64,000 nucleotides of DNA from Oscillospiraceae bacterium (GTDB lineage: Bacteria > Bacillota > Clostridia > Oscillospirales > CAG-272), in the NCBI GenBank assembly GCA_015063535.1, contig SVTY01000004.1, positions 62,001-126,000 on the forward strand. Reading direction: 5' to 3'. The translations under genes and the position numbers were made by a program. A model generated the notes under the pieces. That model saw only the letters and a list, made by a program, of their open reading frames with translations, was not told where the DNA came from and searched no databases. Of this stretch, positions 21,001 through 27,489 are shown one piece after another (within the stretch, counting starts at the first letter, position 1; each line of letters opens with the position of its first letter).

Positions 21001-22475
21001 GCCAATATCAGATCGAAAAGAACGGCGGTGCCAAGGTCGGAACGGTGGAAAACAAGCAAGCCGCCGGAGAACTGTTGAAAAAGGTGATTTTGGAAACCCA
21101 GCAGAATGCCTTGGCAACCGAACGCTCGGCGGCAATGCGGAGCAGCAATGAGCTGTTGCGATCACTCCCCATGTTCACGGCGGATGCTATGAAGGTATTT
21201 GGTCGTGTTCTCGATTCGTTCGGAGAGGTCAAAACACTCCGTGCGCTGTTGAAGAATCCGAACATATCCGAGTCAGAGAGAGATGCCGTGCGCAAGCGTC
21301 TGAAAGAAGCTGAGCGGAACCTGAGAAAATCGGTCGGCGCATTGATGACAAACGCCTTGTATATGGCACTGATCGCATATTTCTTTCAATGGCTGTACCG
21401 AAAAAACAAGGACGAGGAGCCGGAGGAGCAGGTATTGGCTGTGGCGTTGGATTTTGTGGGAAATATGATCGGCGGCTTGCCGATCCTCAACGATGTGTAT
21501 TCCTACTTTACCGACGGATATGAGGTGAGCAATTTCTTTTACAGTGCGCTGAACGATACGCTGGAGGGTGCAAACGCCCTCAAGGAGCTGGCAATGGCGG
21601 CGGCATCGGGAGAGGAGATATCCAAGCAGGATATCGCATCGAGTGCCCGCAAAGCGATCTATGCCGCCTGTCAGCTCTTGGGACTCCCCGTGAGAAATGC
21701 CTACAATCTGACGGCAGGAATCATCGGACATCTTTCTCCGTCTGCCGGCTATTGGCTGGATGACCTCTTTTACAAGCAAAGCTACCGTTCCGATCTGAAG
21801 GAAGCCATCGAAAACGAGGATGAAAAAATGATCGCCACGATCGCAGGACTTCTGACCGATGCGAATATCGGCGGACAAAGCAAGACCGTTCGTGCGGAGG
21901 TCAGCGGCTTGGTCGCAAAGGGATATACGGGCGTTCTGCCCCGAAGCCTTGGCGACACCGTGACCTATGACGGAGAGCAGATCGAGCTGACAAAAGCGCA
22001 GAAAAAACGATTCAGGGCGATCTATGACATTGCCGATGAGAGCGTTGAGACGCTGGTGACGCTGTCCTTGTATCGGGAGGCGGAGGATTCCGTCAAAGCC
22101 AAGGCGATTCGCTGGATCTATGACACTTACTATTTTTTGGCGATGTCGGATGTGCTGGGGATCGAAAGCAGTAAAAATGTTCTGCTTGCGGAAGCCATCG
22201 ACATAGAGAAGCTGGCGATTATCCTCTGTACCGCCCGAAGCATTGAGGCGGACAAGGATCGCTCCGGCAAGTCGATCCAAGGATCGAGAAAGAAAAAGAT
22301 CATTGCCTATATTGAATCCATGCGGCTTTCCGCCGCACAAAAACACATTGTCCTCGGTAGCTTGGGATACAAGCAGACACAGGGAAGGGATAAGGTACAG
22401 GCGTATATCAACACACTGAATCTGACTGCCGACGAGAAAAAAGAGCTGTTGAAATACAGCGGATACGCAGCGTAA
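15006..22475 (+). CDS. large phage polyvalent protein (2489 aa): membrane-active N-terminus, HExxH metallopeptidase, LPD-type modules, truncated ART-like segment, C-terminal TM domain
   Basis: LIHETTHFEEGTPEYYE (17391-17405 = HETTH); GTKSPFFRAQFGDWRA...NISVGSLGKNDTVSHSG...AFMHKLYAPVVYNGQHYIAKVTVEEY resembles large-polyvalent-protein-associated domains; KVMYHQTEERFDGYNPDIKFSRK. Confidence 0.8.
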   Translation: MAYKTRQQIYQENLARRAGYLKSPAQRRAEAQERLRAAQAAKQAQAQEVETKIKAASENVNPIWRTLSTVNRVHGKVATGALGAIEGLVDTVIGIGGAIGGVFDDDIQEGAQKIIAYNATEEWVGKHIDELTKYSYTEGNKVGEIIEGVASGVGQMLPTVAAAAITGGGSLATTAATKAVSLGVTATSAAGNAMQDAYNEGADYYQGLAYGATSGALEAVTEKLSGGTIGRITGVGKGFADDALKNVGKTGIARIAKEAVGEGVEEMITEAASPALKSIYKGREGLREYGTLEFYGQVGEAGLVGALTSVAFGQTVGRATLRGGNADINEALESIREIDQKTDKRIITSDLTERDMESISRAKGENYRNIEQVLKKMDGEKRAKMMTRYGFDGMFDSDGTLRADFAASNGFSVSDGKVVANTQNRVTEANLRYVAPSLRNNRTRIAEDLAAINERRSEGSAPVAVFGGTLSAEGEQAYSRLKAAVAKLNRKANSRINVTVVTANPDFQGVSVQKNNIYIAADVLENTALAEQLAKQVEQTEQTEQDTALDNFAEVRYNRKSDTEDLYTATDAFVKEVHYVDRHSFARSLANKTSDIQEGETKNLHIYCAKNIYVFEAVGYMQGTMIFSVSTDAKKQKEKERGRFYYGTDRNRKETDFGAGRNRIERGRSNHYTDSFANRGTEKANDSLLAGESQRNRAGDFERRSEANQDTREEVDRIVHELRKKYGEDSAQTNKIRDTADRINGLERPKPNEGYALTNGISDDSISDSSEKVNTDSKKISHTPINTDHAVKTLIHETTHFEEGTPEYYEFIRFLAEDESLIEETIQMLTEEKTGYGFTKEQASVAMQKFENGEKLTEAEREFISELNAHASEKLLGGSQAFIEKLIRGDSTLAERVLGRITDAKAALESHRSPTARGQYLRLKRAEQLYMKAISAAGMGYYNGKITVREEEEQKQYNRKTQIDDRLQIEVLRSIGRKSINDFTSEDIQKTEYWARKFYAELGTKSPFFRAQFGDWRAHDATPIQLIPITTINVENALSNMPTGIFSNNDAGWNISVGSLGKNDTVSHSGREKISVKMLSEIKKIIESAVLLDTEVSVKDSSKKHNETAFMHKLYAPVVYNGQHYIAKVTVEEYGSNESSKRFYNLRGIKIDLAGGTPNAKASYGTVPNTRSINSIADLFAFVKEYDKKFSPKPVNKMLLNVDGTPKVMYHQTEERFDGYNPDIKFSRKETAETDFLAEAKRSNEKVTMTKGQLEKQRANLYGEKVFSKKDVAEAVNDIEILEKIGKNIADRKRPELEAQLAQAKTQKEKRAIETRIKYLEQNAIAEMRNRLTDHLWTGFNQRRDSQAYENYAEIMYKKIHAEFMSETNHDMDTDEVWEMDRQIGQALRTIIKSGKLSKYETKMLETTAAYWRDQYRQGQERTKLLGTLMNQTQKLKELKSGAFLNASVYKSDVFKSTVEQLSRINYRGNLNVMGTRKLIADLLDWYQSDNPMLGYVDEANTGYFRQEVADAMRMIAEGDKGLSNQELQMLGEVILPHCIFIVENFNKVYREGKYIEAMPLAKMYVKKLQAMKHRKDGLTKKYLRTFGDPASLMRYADGYDPNGFFTQTFEELREGAIGASVTERELLREFEAFLHGKGKGDYRKHLEKDTVTYLGKEMSVRHAICLYMTHKRKQAVKGLCLSGIELEIDGNRVRLPALIAEDGKKHSAQEMQATVDASAAKLLEQFSEQDKKLIEIMEKSFARSSTLKENTDRKRFGFSNVLKSGYYFPIRRANVAHNVDESFFAEVDRVTHLGFNKDTVQGAAGALLIEPIDTVFTRHMRGIAMYANLAIPTDNFNRLLNLNTESNHNLPISVLSEIQSTAVSTEMFKYLKELKESIEGVNRSEQSAKWFNRAVGHIRSGFAKFQLGANAKVLITQTSSLFAATSVLDYDCVVKGLAIQNAYAEVDTYCPLAMVRNSDNTVALAQGVLDKTGKVGDIIMKPIGAVDRLVVTRLFGACQYQIEKNGGAKVGTVENKQAAGELLKKVILETQQNALATERSAAMRSSNELLRSLPMFTADAMKVFGRVLDSFGEVKTLRALLKNPNISESERDAVRKRLKEAERNLRKSVGALMTNALYMALIAYFFQWLYRKNKDEEPEEQVLAVALDFVGNMIGGLPILNDVYSYFTDGYEVSNFFYSALNDTLEGANALKELAMAAASGEEISKQDIASSARKAIYAACQLLGLPVRNAYNLTAGIIGHLSPSAGYWLDDLFYKQSYRSDLKEAIENEDEKMIATIAGLLTDANIGGQSKTVRAEVSGLVAKGYTGVLPRSLGDTVTYDGEQIELTKAQKKRFRAIYDIADESVETLVTLSLYREAEDSVKAKAIRWIYDTYYFLAMSDVLGIESSKNVLLAEAIDIEKLAIILCTARSIEADKDRSGKSIQGSRKKKIIAYIESMRLSAAQKHIVLGSLGYKQTQGRDKVQAYINTLNLTADEKKELLKYSGYAA
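16651..16679 (+). promoter_or_regulatory. perfect consensus sigma70/A-type promoter inside polyvalent ORF
   Basis: TTGACA (16651-16656), 17-nt spacer, TATAAT (16674-16679). Confidence 0.5.
16942..17151 (+). CDS. overprinted small gene (69 aa) in +1 frame within polyvalent ORF
   Basis: SD-like AGAGAGGGAG then ATG; MALTETEKKLILELAETVLSEDDQITTLTVLQTEEQRKQMIRFLQENPNATEQEILKEEVRLIKIHGKK looks like a folded helical protein; host frame here is R/N/S-rich low complexity. Confidence 0.55.
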   Translation: MALTETEKKLILELAETVLSEDDQITTLTVLQTEEQRKQMIRFLQENPNATEQEILKEEVRLIKIHGKK

Positions 22476-22479
22476 AAAA

Positions 22480-22502
22480 GGGGGAACCGTTCAGGTTCCC
22501 CT
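22480..22502 (+). terminator. terminator after polyvalent gene
   Basis: GGGGAACC-GTTCA-GGTTCCCC hairpin. Confidence 0.65.
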
Positions 22503-22582
22503 CACTTTATCCTTGTAAATATACTATATGATATTGAATTGTGCGGAATTTTGCCGAATTGTACTTTTTTTCTCAAAATGTA

Positions 22583-22611
22583 TTGACAAATTCACACAGT
22601 GATGATATAAT
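22583..22611 (+). promoter_or_regulatory. consensus promoter for antitoxin RNA
   Basis: TTGACA (22583-22588) N17 TATAAT (22606-22611). Confidence 0.85.
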
Positions 22612-22617
22612 TAAAAA

Positions 22618-22700
22618 CAGAGGAGCACCGATGACGGTTGCTTCTCCAGTTAAGTTAAAATAACCGCCTTGGTTCGAAGCAGAGGCGGTTATTTCTTTTT
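22618..22700 (+). ncRNA. candidate type I antitoxin antisense RNA (~80 nt)
   Basis: Starts 7 nt after -10; ends at 12-bp perfect stem AAATAACCGCCT/AGGCGGTTATTT plus CTTTTT; antisense to 3' end of toxin transcript. Confidence 0.7.
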
Positions 22701-22772
22701 ATGATCGATGTATGTGAGTAGGGCAAGTATAAATCCTGCAATCAGGAACAACTGCTCGATCGTCAAGTACAT
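22689..22772 (-). CDS. type I toxin-like 27-aa membrane peptide (holin-like toxin family)
   Basis: MYLTIEQLFLIAGFILALLTYIDHKKK; SD GGGGAGGTG 7 nt upstream of ATG; promoter TTGACA N17 TATACT on minus strand at 22913-22885. Confidence 0.75.
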   Translation of the reverse strand: MYLTIEQLFLIAGFILALLTYIDHKKK

Positions 22773-22934
22773 TGGCATCACCTCCCCGTTTTGTCGGGAA
22801 GGCAAAAAGAAATCTGCGTTCCCGAGAATCGGGAAGCAACCGCCACCGAAATTTGGTGTCCCTCTGGGCATTACTGCCATTCATAGTATAACACAGTCAA
22901 GCGGATTTGTCAAGAGAAAACCGCACAAAAGGGA

Positions 22935-22955
22935 GGGGGAGCTTGAAGCTCCCCC
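22935..22955 (-). terminator. terminator of DUF6514-like gene
   Basis: GGGGGAGCTTGAAGCTCCCCC palindrome then TCCCTTTTG on minus strand. Confidence 0.6.
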
Positions 22956-22960
22956 TTGGG

Positions 22961-23254
22961 TCATACAGTTGGCACAGCACACTCGACCAGAAAATCTTCC
23001 AGTACATCGGGAAGTTGGTTCGGATCAAGCTGCTTTGCGGTGCAGAGGTCGGCAAGCCGTTCGATTTCCTCGAAGTCGGTGGAGACATCTGACACAAAGG
23101 CAATTTCTTCCTCGGTTGTTCGAACGCTGATGGCGTATGACACGTAGGTGCCAAGCTCGTCCGAGTGAAGTGTTTCCTGTACCGGGACATACCGGTAGTG
23201 CGGCGTGCGCCGGAAAACAAGGTTGGGGTGTGAAGAATTGTGTTGTTTGGACAT
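22961..23254 (-). CDS. DUF6514-like protein
   Basis: 97 aa; TYVSYAISVRTTEEEIAFVSDVSTDFEEIERLADLCTAKQLDPNQLPDVLEDFLVE. Confidence 0.6.
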   Translation of the reverse strand: MSKQHNSSHPNLVFRRTPHYRYVPVQETLHSDELGTYVSYAISVRTTEEEIAFVSDVSTDFEEIERLADLCTAKQLDPNQLPDVLEDFLVECAVPTV

Positions 23255-23335
23255 GAGTGGTCCCTCCTATAAAAATATATATTTGAGAACGCCTTGCGGC
23301 GCGGTCTCCATACTTAACAGCTATAAAAGAATAAA

Positions 23336-25102
23336 CCTGAAGGATTACCTATGATGATAGCTGTCGTGCTTTCTTCCAATATTCGGCGGATGATCCGAGA
23401 CCGTGTGCTGGTGCGAAAGCCGGTCGGGATCGAGGCGGCTGGTAGTATGGATCTGCTGTTCACCGACAAAACGGGTACACTTACCGAGGGAAAAATGAGT
23501 GTCGGGGGAATTGTATTGTCCGACGGAAGCCGCTATGATTCTTACCGTGCCTTGCAAAAAAACGCCAAGGAGATCGCTGAATTGTATGCTCGCTCCTGTC
23601 GGCTGAATACAGCCTCACAATGGTCGGAGGGGGCGGTTTTGGGCGGAAATGCTACCGACCGTGCCCTGTTGGAGTCGGTTTCGGCGGGAAAGGGAGAAAG
23701 GCTCCCTCTTGTCCGAGCCCGCATTCCTTTTGACAGCACAAAAAAATTTTCGGCAGTTTCGGTGGGAGACGGTCGGCTCACCTTGGTTAAGGGAGCCCCC
23801 GAGCGTTTGCTACCGCATCTGCGGTACGCCTACGATCGGGAGGGGCGGATCGGTTCCTTTTCCGGCTGTGCCTATGAGCTGATGAAGCAGGTCAATGCCA
23901 TGACCGCTTCCGGCGGACGGGTCATTTTTTTGGCAGAAGGCGATCATTTGCCGGATCAAGCCGGCTTTGGAGAGTTGACTTTTCTTTGTGCCGTGCTTTT
24001 ACAGGATCGGATCCGACCCGAAGCCAAGCGATCGGTCAGAGAGCTTCAGGGAGCGGGTGTTCGGGTGGTCATGATTACAGGAGACAATCGGGATACGGCA
24101 GGAAGCATTGCCAAGCAGTGCGGGATATTAGAGCACTCCACCGATCTGATCGTCACGGGAGAGGAGCTTGCCCATATGTCGGATGAGGAGCTGAAGCGAT
24201 GTCTTCCCAGACTTGCGGTCGTAGCTCGGGCACTGCCTACTGACAAGAGCCGATTGGTTCGGGTAGCGCAGGAAATGCAGCGTGTAGTGGGAATGACGGG
24301 AGACGGTATCAACGATGCCCCTGCCCTGAAGCGAGCCGATATCGGCTTTGCTATGGGAACGGGGACCCGTGTGGCACAGGATGCGGGGGATATTATCATT
24401 TTAGACAACAATCTGTCCTCCATTGCCCGTGCGGTATTGTATGGACGCAATATATTCAAAAGCATCCGTAAGTTCATCACCCTACAACTCACCATGAATT
24501 TTTGTGCTGTGGGTGTATCCATGATCGGACCCTTTGTGGGCATTGATGCGCCTGTGACGGTGGTGCAGATGCTGTGGATCAACATTATCATGGACACCTT
24601 GGGTGGCTTGGCATTTGCGGGGGAAGCACCTCTGCCGTCCTGCATGAAGGAAAAGCCGAAGCGGCGGGAGGAGCCGATCCTGAATCGTTACATGATCAAT
24701 CAGATCGTTCTGCTCGGCGGCTTTACCATCGGTTTGTATCTGACCTTTTTGCTCTCTCCCACCTTTACCGTTTTATTTCGGAATACCCCCGATCAGCTCT
24801 GTCTTCTGACTGCCTTTTTTGCCCTTTTTATTTTTACCTCCGTGTTCAATTGCTTCAATTGCCGAACCGACCGCTTGCGGCTTTTTGCGGGGATCGGCGG
24901 CAATCGTACCTTTTTGCTGATTATGATCTTGGTCTGTGCCGTTCAGCTTTTGTTCGTCTATTTGGGAGGCACGGTGCTTCGCACCATGCCTCTTACCGCC
25001 GACGAGCTGGGGTATACCTTATTGACGGCACTGTCGGTCTTTCCGGCAGAGCTTCTCCGCAAGCTCCTTTGGCGCATACGGGGAAAAAAGCAAGGTTTTT
25101 GA
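23336..25102 (+). pseudogene. P2-type Ca2+-transporting ATPase, 3' part only (interrupted at PEGLP; first in-frame ATG 23351)
   Basis: In-frame CCT GAA GGA TTA CCT ATG ATG = PEGLPMMIAVVLSSN; DKTGTLTEG, MTGDGINDAPALKRADIG; A-domain and TM1-3 missing. Confidence 0.85.
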
Positions 25103-25152
25103 CCTCCATGTTACGAAATTTCACCTTCCGTGTTACTTTTTTGCTTACTCCG

Positions 25153-25181
25153 TTGACAAAATCGAAAAAACATATTATAAT
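25153..25181 (+). promoter_or_regulatory. promoter of LRR lipoprotein gene
   Basis: TTGACA N17 TATAAT. Confidence 0.8.
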
Positions 25182-25213
25182 TATGGTAAGATCAAAAAAC
25201 GGAGGAAGCTTCA

Positions 25214-26236
25214 TTGAATTTCAAAACAGTTGGAAAATTGACAGGAGTCCTTCTGCTGGCACTGCTGTGTCTTGCTGGCTGTAACCGAATGGGGAAGGGC
25301 ACAGAGACCGAGGAGGAAACAGTCGTATATTATACGGTGACCTTTGATTCTCAAGGAGGAAGTGCGATTGACGCCGTACAGGTTCAGGGGGATCTGGTGA
25401 TGTCAGTGCCGGCAGAGCCGAAGCGAGAGGGCTATCTGTTCGGCGGATGGCAGTATGAAGGAAGGATATGGGACTTTTCCTATGAGACCGTGGAGGGAGA
25501 TATGACCCTGACGGCAAAATGGATCGATCCCGCTACCGTGTTTATATATGAAACAGTGGAGGGCAGTGAGGATGATATTGTACTGACTGAGGTCAAAAAG
25601 ACCGAACTGACGAAGCTGGAGATCCCCAAAACGATCAGCGGAATGACGGTAGTTGCTATCGGAGACGGCGTGTTTGAAAAATTTACGTCGGAAACGGTGG
25701 CAAGCATCACCGTGCCCGAAACGGTCACCTCTGTGGGAGACCGTGCCTTTGCAGAGCTTGGCAGTGTGGAATTGGAGATCAAGGGAGCCTTGACCTCTGT
25801 CGGAGAGAGTGCGTTTCTCGGCTGTACGGGCTTAAAGCGGATCACGCTGGGTGAGGGCTTGACCGAGATTCCCGTGGAGGCGTTTGCCGATTGTACGGCA
25901 CTGAAGGAATTTGTGTTGCCCAAGAGCGTGACCGCCATTCGGGAAAATGCTTTGGAGGGCTGTACTTCGGTCGTCACGGTTTTGCTGTACAGCGGCGTGA
26001 CCGAGATCGAGGACAGTGCCTTTGATGATTGTACCGCACTCAAAACCGTCCTGTATGGCGGCAGTGAAGAACAGCTTGACGAATTGCTGGACGGAACACA
26101 GATTGCGGGTAAAAACGAGGCGTTTGAGGAAGCGGTATTTTTGCTGTATTCCGAGCAAAAGCCAACTGAAAAGACTGCCTATGACGGATATTGGCATTGG
26201 AATGAGAACGGAAAGGTCACCAAGTGGAGCACTTGA
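25214..26236 (+). CDS. lipoprotein with InlB B-repeat and BspA-like LRR_5 repeats
   Basis: Lipobox LLALLCLAGC; YTVTFDSQGGSAIDAV...GWQYEGR; repeats CTGLKRITLGEGLTEIPVEAFADCTAL. Confidence 0.8.
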   Translation: MNFKTVGKLTGVLLLALLCLAGCNRMGKGTETEEETVVYYTVTFDSQGGSAIDAVQVQGDLVMSVPAEPKREGYLFGGWQYEGRIWDFSYETVEGDMTLTAKWIDPATVFIYETVEGSEDDIVLTEVKKTELTKLEIPKTISGMTVVAIGDGVFEKFTSETVASITVPETVTSVGDRAFAELGSVELEIKGALTSVGESAFLGCTGLKRITLGEGLTEIPVEAFADCTALKEFVLPKSVTAIRENALEGCTSVVTVLLYSGVTEIEDSAFDDCTALKTVLYGGSEEQLDELLDGTQIAGKNEAFEEAVFLLYSEQKPTEKTAYDGYWHWNENGKVTKWST

Positions 26237-26259
26237 AATGAAGCAGGAGAGAGCAAATC

Positions 26260-27435
26260 ATGAGTAAAACGTGTAAAAAAACGGCATGCGCCAAAAAGAC
26301 CTCCATCGGAGGTCAGGCGTTGATCGAAGGAATTATGATGCGGGGTCCCAAAAAGACCGCCATGGCGGTACGGAACCCCGAGGGAGAGATCGTCCTTGAA
26401 CAATGGGAAACCAAATCGGTAACAAAGGCGAAGATCACCAAGCTTCCGATCATCCGAGGGGTTTTTGGATTTATCAACTCGATGGTGTTCGGCTATAAGT
26501 GCCTGATGCGGTCGGCAGAAATTGCGGGGCTGGAGGATGCGATTGCAGAGGACGAAAAAAAAGCCCCTGCCAAGCAGGAGCCGAAAGAGAACACGACCCA
26601 ACAGATACAGGCAGAGGTTGCCGAGACGGTGGAGGAGCCACCTGCTTCCGAAGCGATATCGGATGAGACAAACGGAGAAGAGGTGCCGATGACGGAGACC
26701 GTGCCAGAACAGAAAGTGGATGCAACCGAGAAAAAAGAGAGCTCGGCACTGATGACGGGGGTTATGATCGTCGCCACGGTGCTCGGTGTTGCCTTGGCGG
26801 TGGGGCTGTTTATTATGCTTCCCACCTTTCTGTACGGCTTGCTGGAGCGGTGGCTGCCCTTCCTGTCTCCCGACAATGCCGCCTTGGATTCTCTGCTCAA
26901 ATCGGTCTTTGAGGGCATTTTGAAAATTGCGATCTTAGTAGTTTATATGCTGCTTGTATCCCGCATGAAGGAGATCAAGCGAACCTTCCAGTATCACGGA
27001 GCAGAGCATAAGACGATCTTCTGTTATGAGCATGAAAAGGAGCTGACTGTGGAGAATGTTCGGAACGAACGGCGCTTCCATCCCAGATGCGGAACCTCCT
27101 TTTTGATCCTGATGCTATTGGTTGGCATCTTTGTGGGCTTCTTTATTGACCCTCTGTTTATTCTGATCGGCGGTGTCGAGCTTTTGGAAGCGGGTTGGGT
27201 GTATACGGCGATCCGTGCGGCGGTAAAGCTGTTGCTGTTGCCGCTGACCATGGGGCTTGGCTATGAGCTGATCAAGCTGGCAGGAAGACACGACAATCTG
27301 TTCACCCGTATTATTTCCGCTCCCGGTATGTGGTTACAGCATCTGACGGTGCTGGAGCCTACCGACGATATGATCGAATGCGCCATCACGGCATTCCGAG
27401 AGGTCATTCCCGAGGACGAGAGCGATCGGTATTAA
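26260..27435 (+). CDS. DUF1385 family protein (YqhQ-like)
   Basis: IGGQALIEGIMMRGPKK...YHGAEHKTIFCYEHEKELTVENVRNERRFHPRCGTSF. Confidence 0.9.
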   Translation: MSKTCKKTACAKKTSIGGQALIEGIMMRGPKKTAMAVRNPEGEIVLEQWETKSVTKAKITKLPIIRGVFGFINSMVFGYKCLMRSAEIAGLEDAIAEDEKKAPAKQEPKENTTQQIQAEVAETVEEPPASEAISDETNGEEVPMTETVPEQKVDATEKKESSALMTGVMIVATVLGVALAVGLFIMLPTFLYGLLERWLPFLSPDNAALDSLLKSVFEGILKIAILVVYMLLVSRMKEIKRTFQYHGAEHKTIFCYEHEKELTVENVRNERRFHPRCGTSFLILMLLVGIFVGFFIDPLFILIGGVELLEAGWVYTAIRAAVKLLLLPLTMGLGYELIKLAGRHDNLFTRIISAPGMWLQHLTVLEPTDDMIECAITAFREVIPEDESDRY

Positions 27436-27444
27436 AGACAAAAG

Positions 27445-27481
27445 AGCCGATGGCTTACAGATGTAAGCCATCGGCTCTTTT
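27445..27481. terminator. bidirectional terminator
   Basis: AAAGAGCCGATGGCTTACAGATGTAAGCCATCGGCTCTTTT between convergent genes. Confidence 0.85.
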
Positions 27482-27489
27482 GTATGGGA

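Noticed and set aside
22689-22880. 63-aa version of the toxin ORF from the upstream ATG
   Set aside because: Upstream ATG coincides with the predicted transcription start and lacks an SD; the 27-aa start has an ideal SD and the upstream part is structured leader
22708-23147. Plus-strand ORFs of 60-140 aa over the TA/DUF6514 region
   Set aside because: Antisense to better supported genes, no RBS, unusual composition
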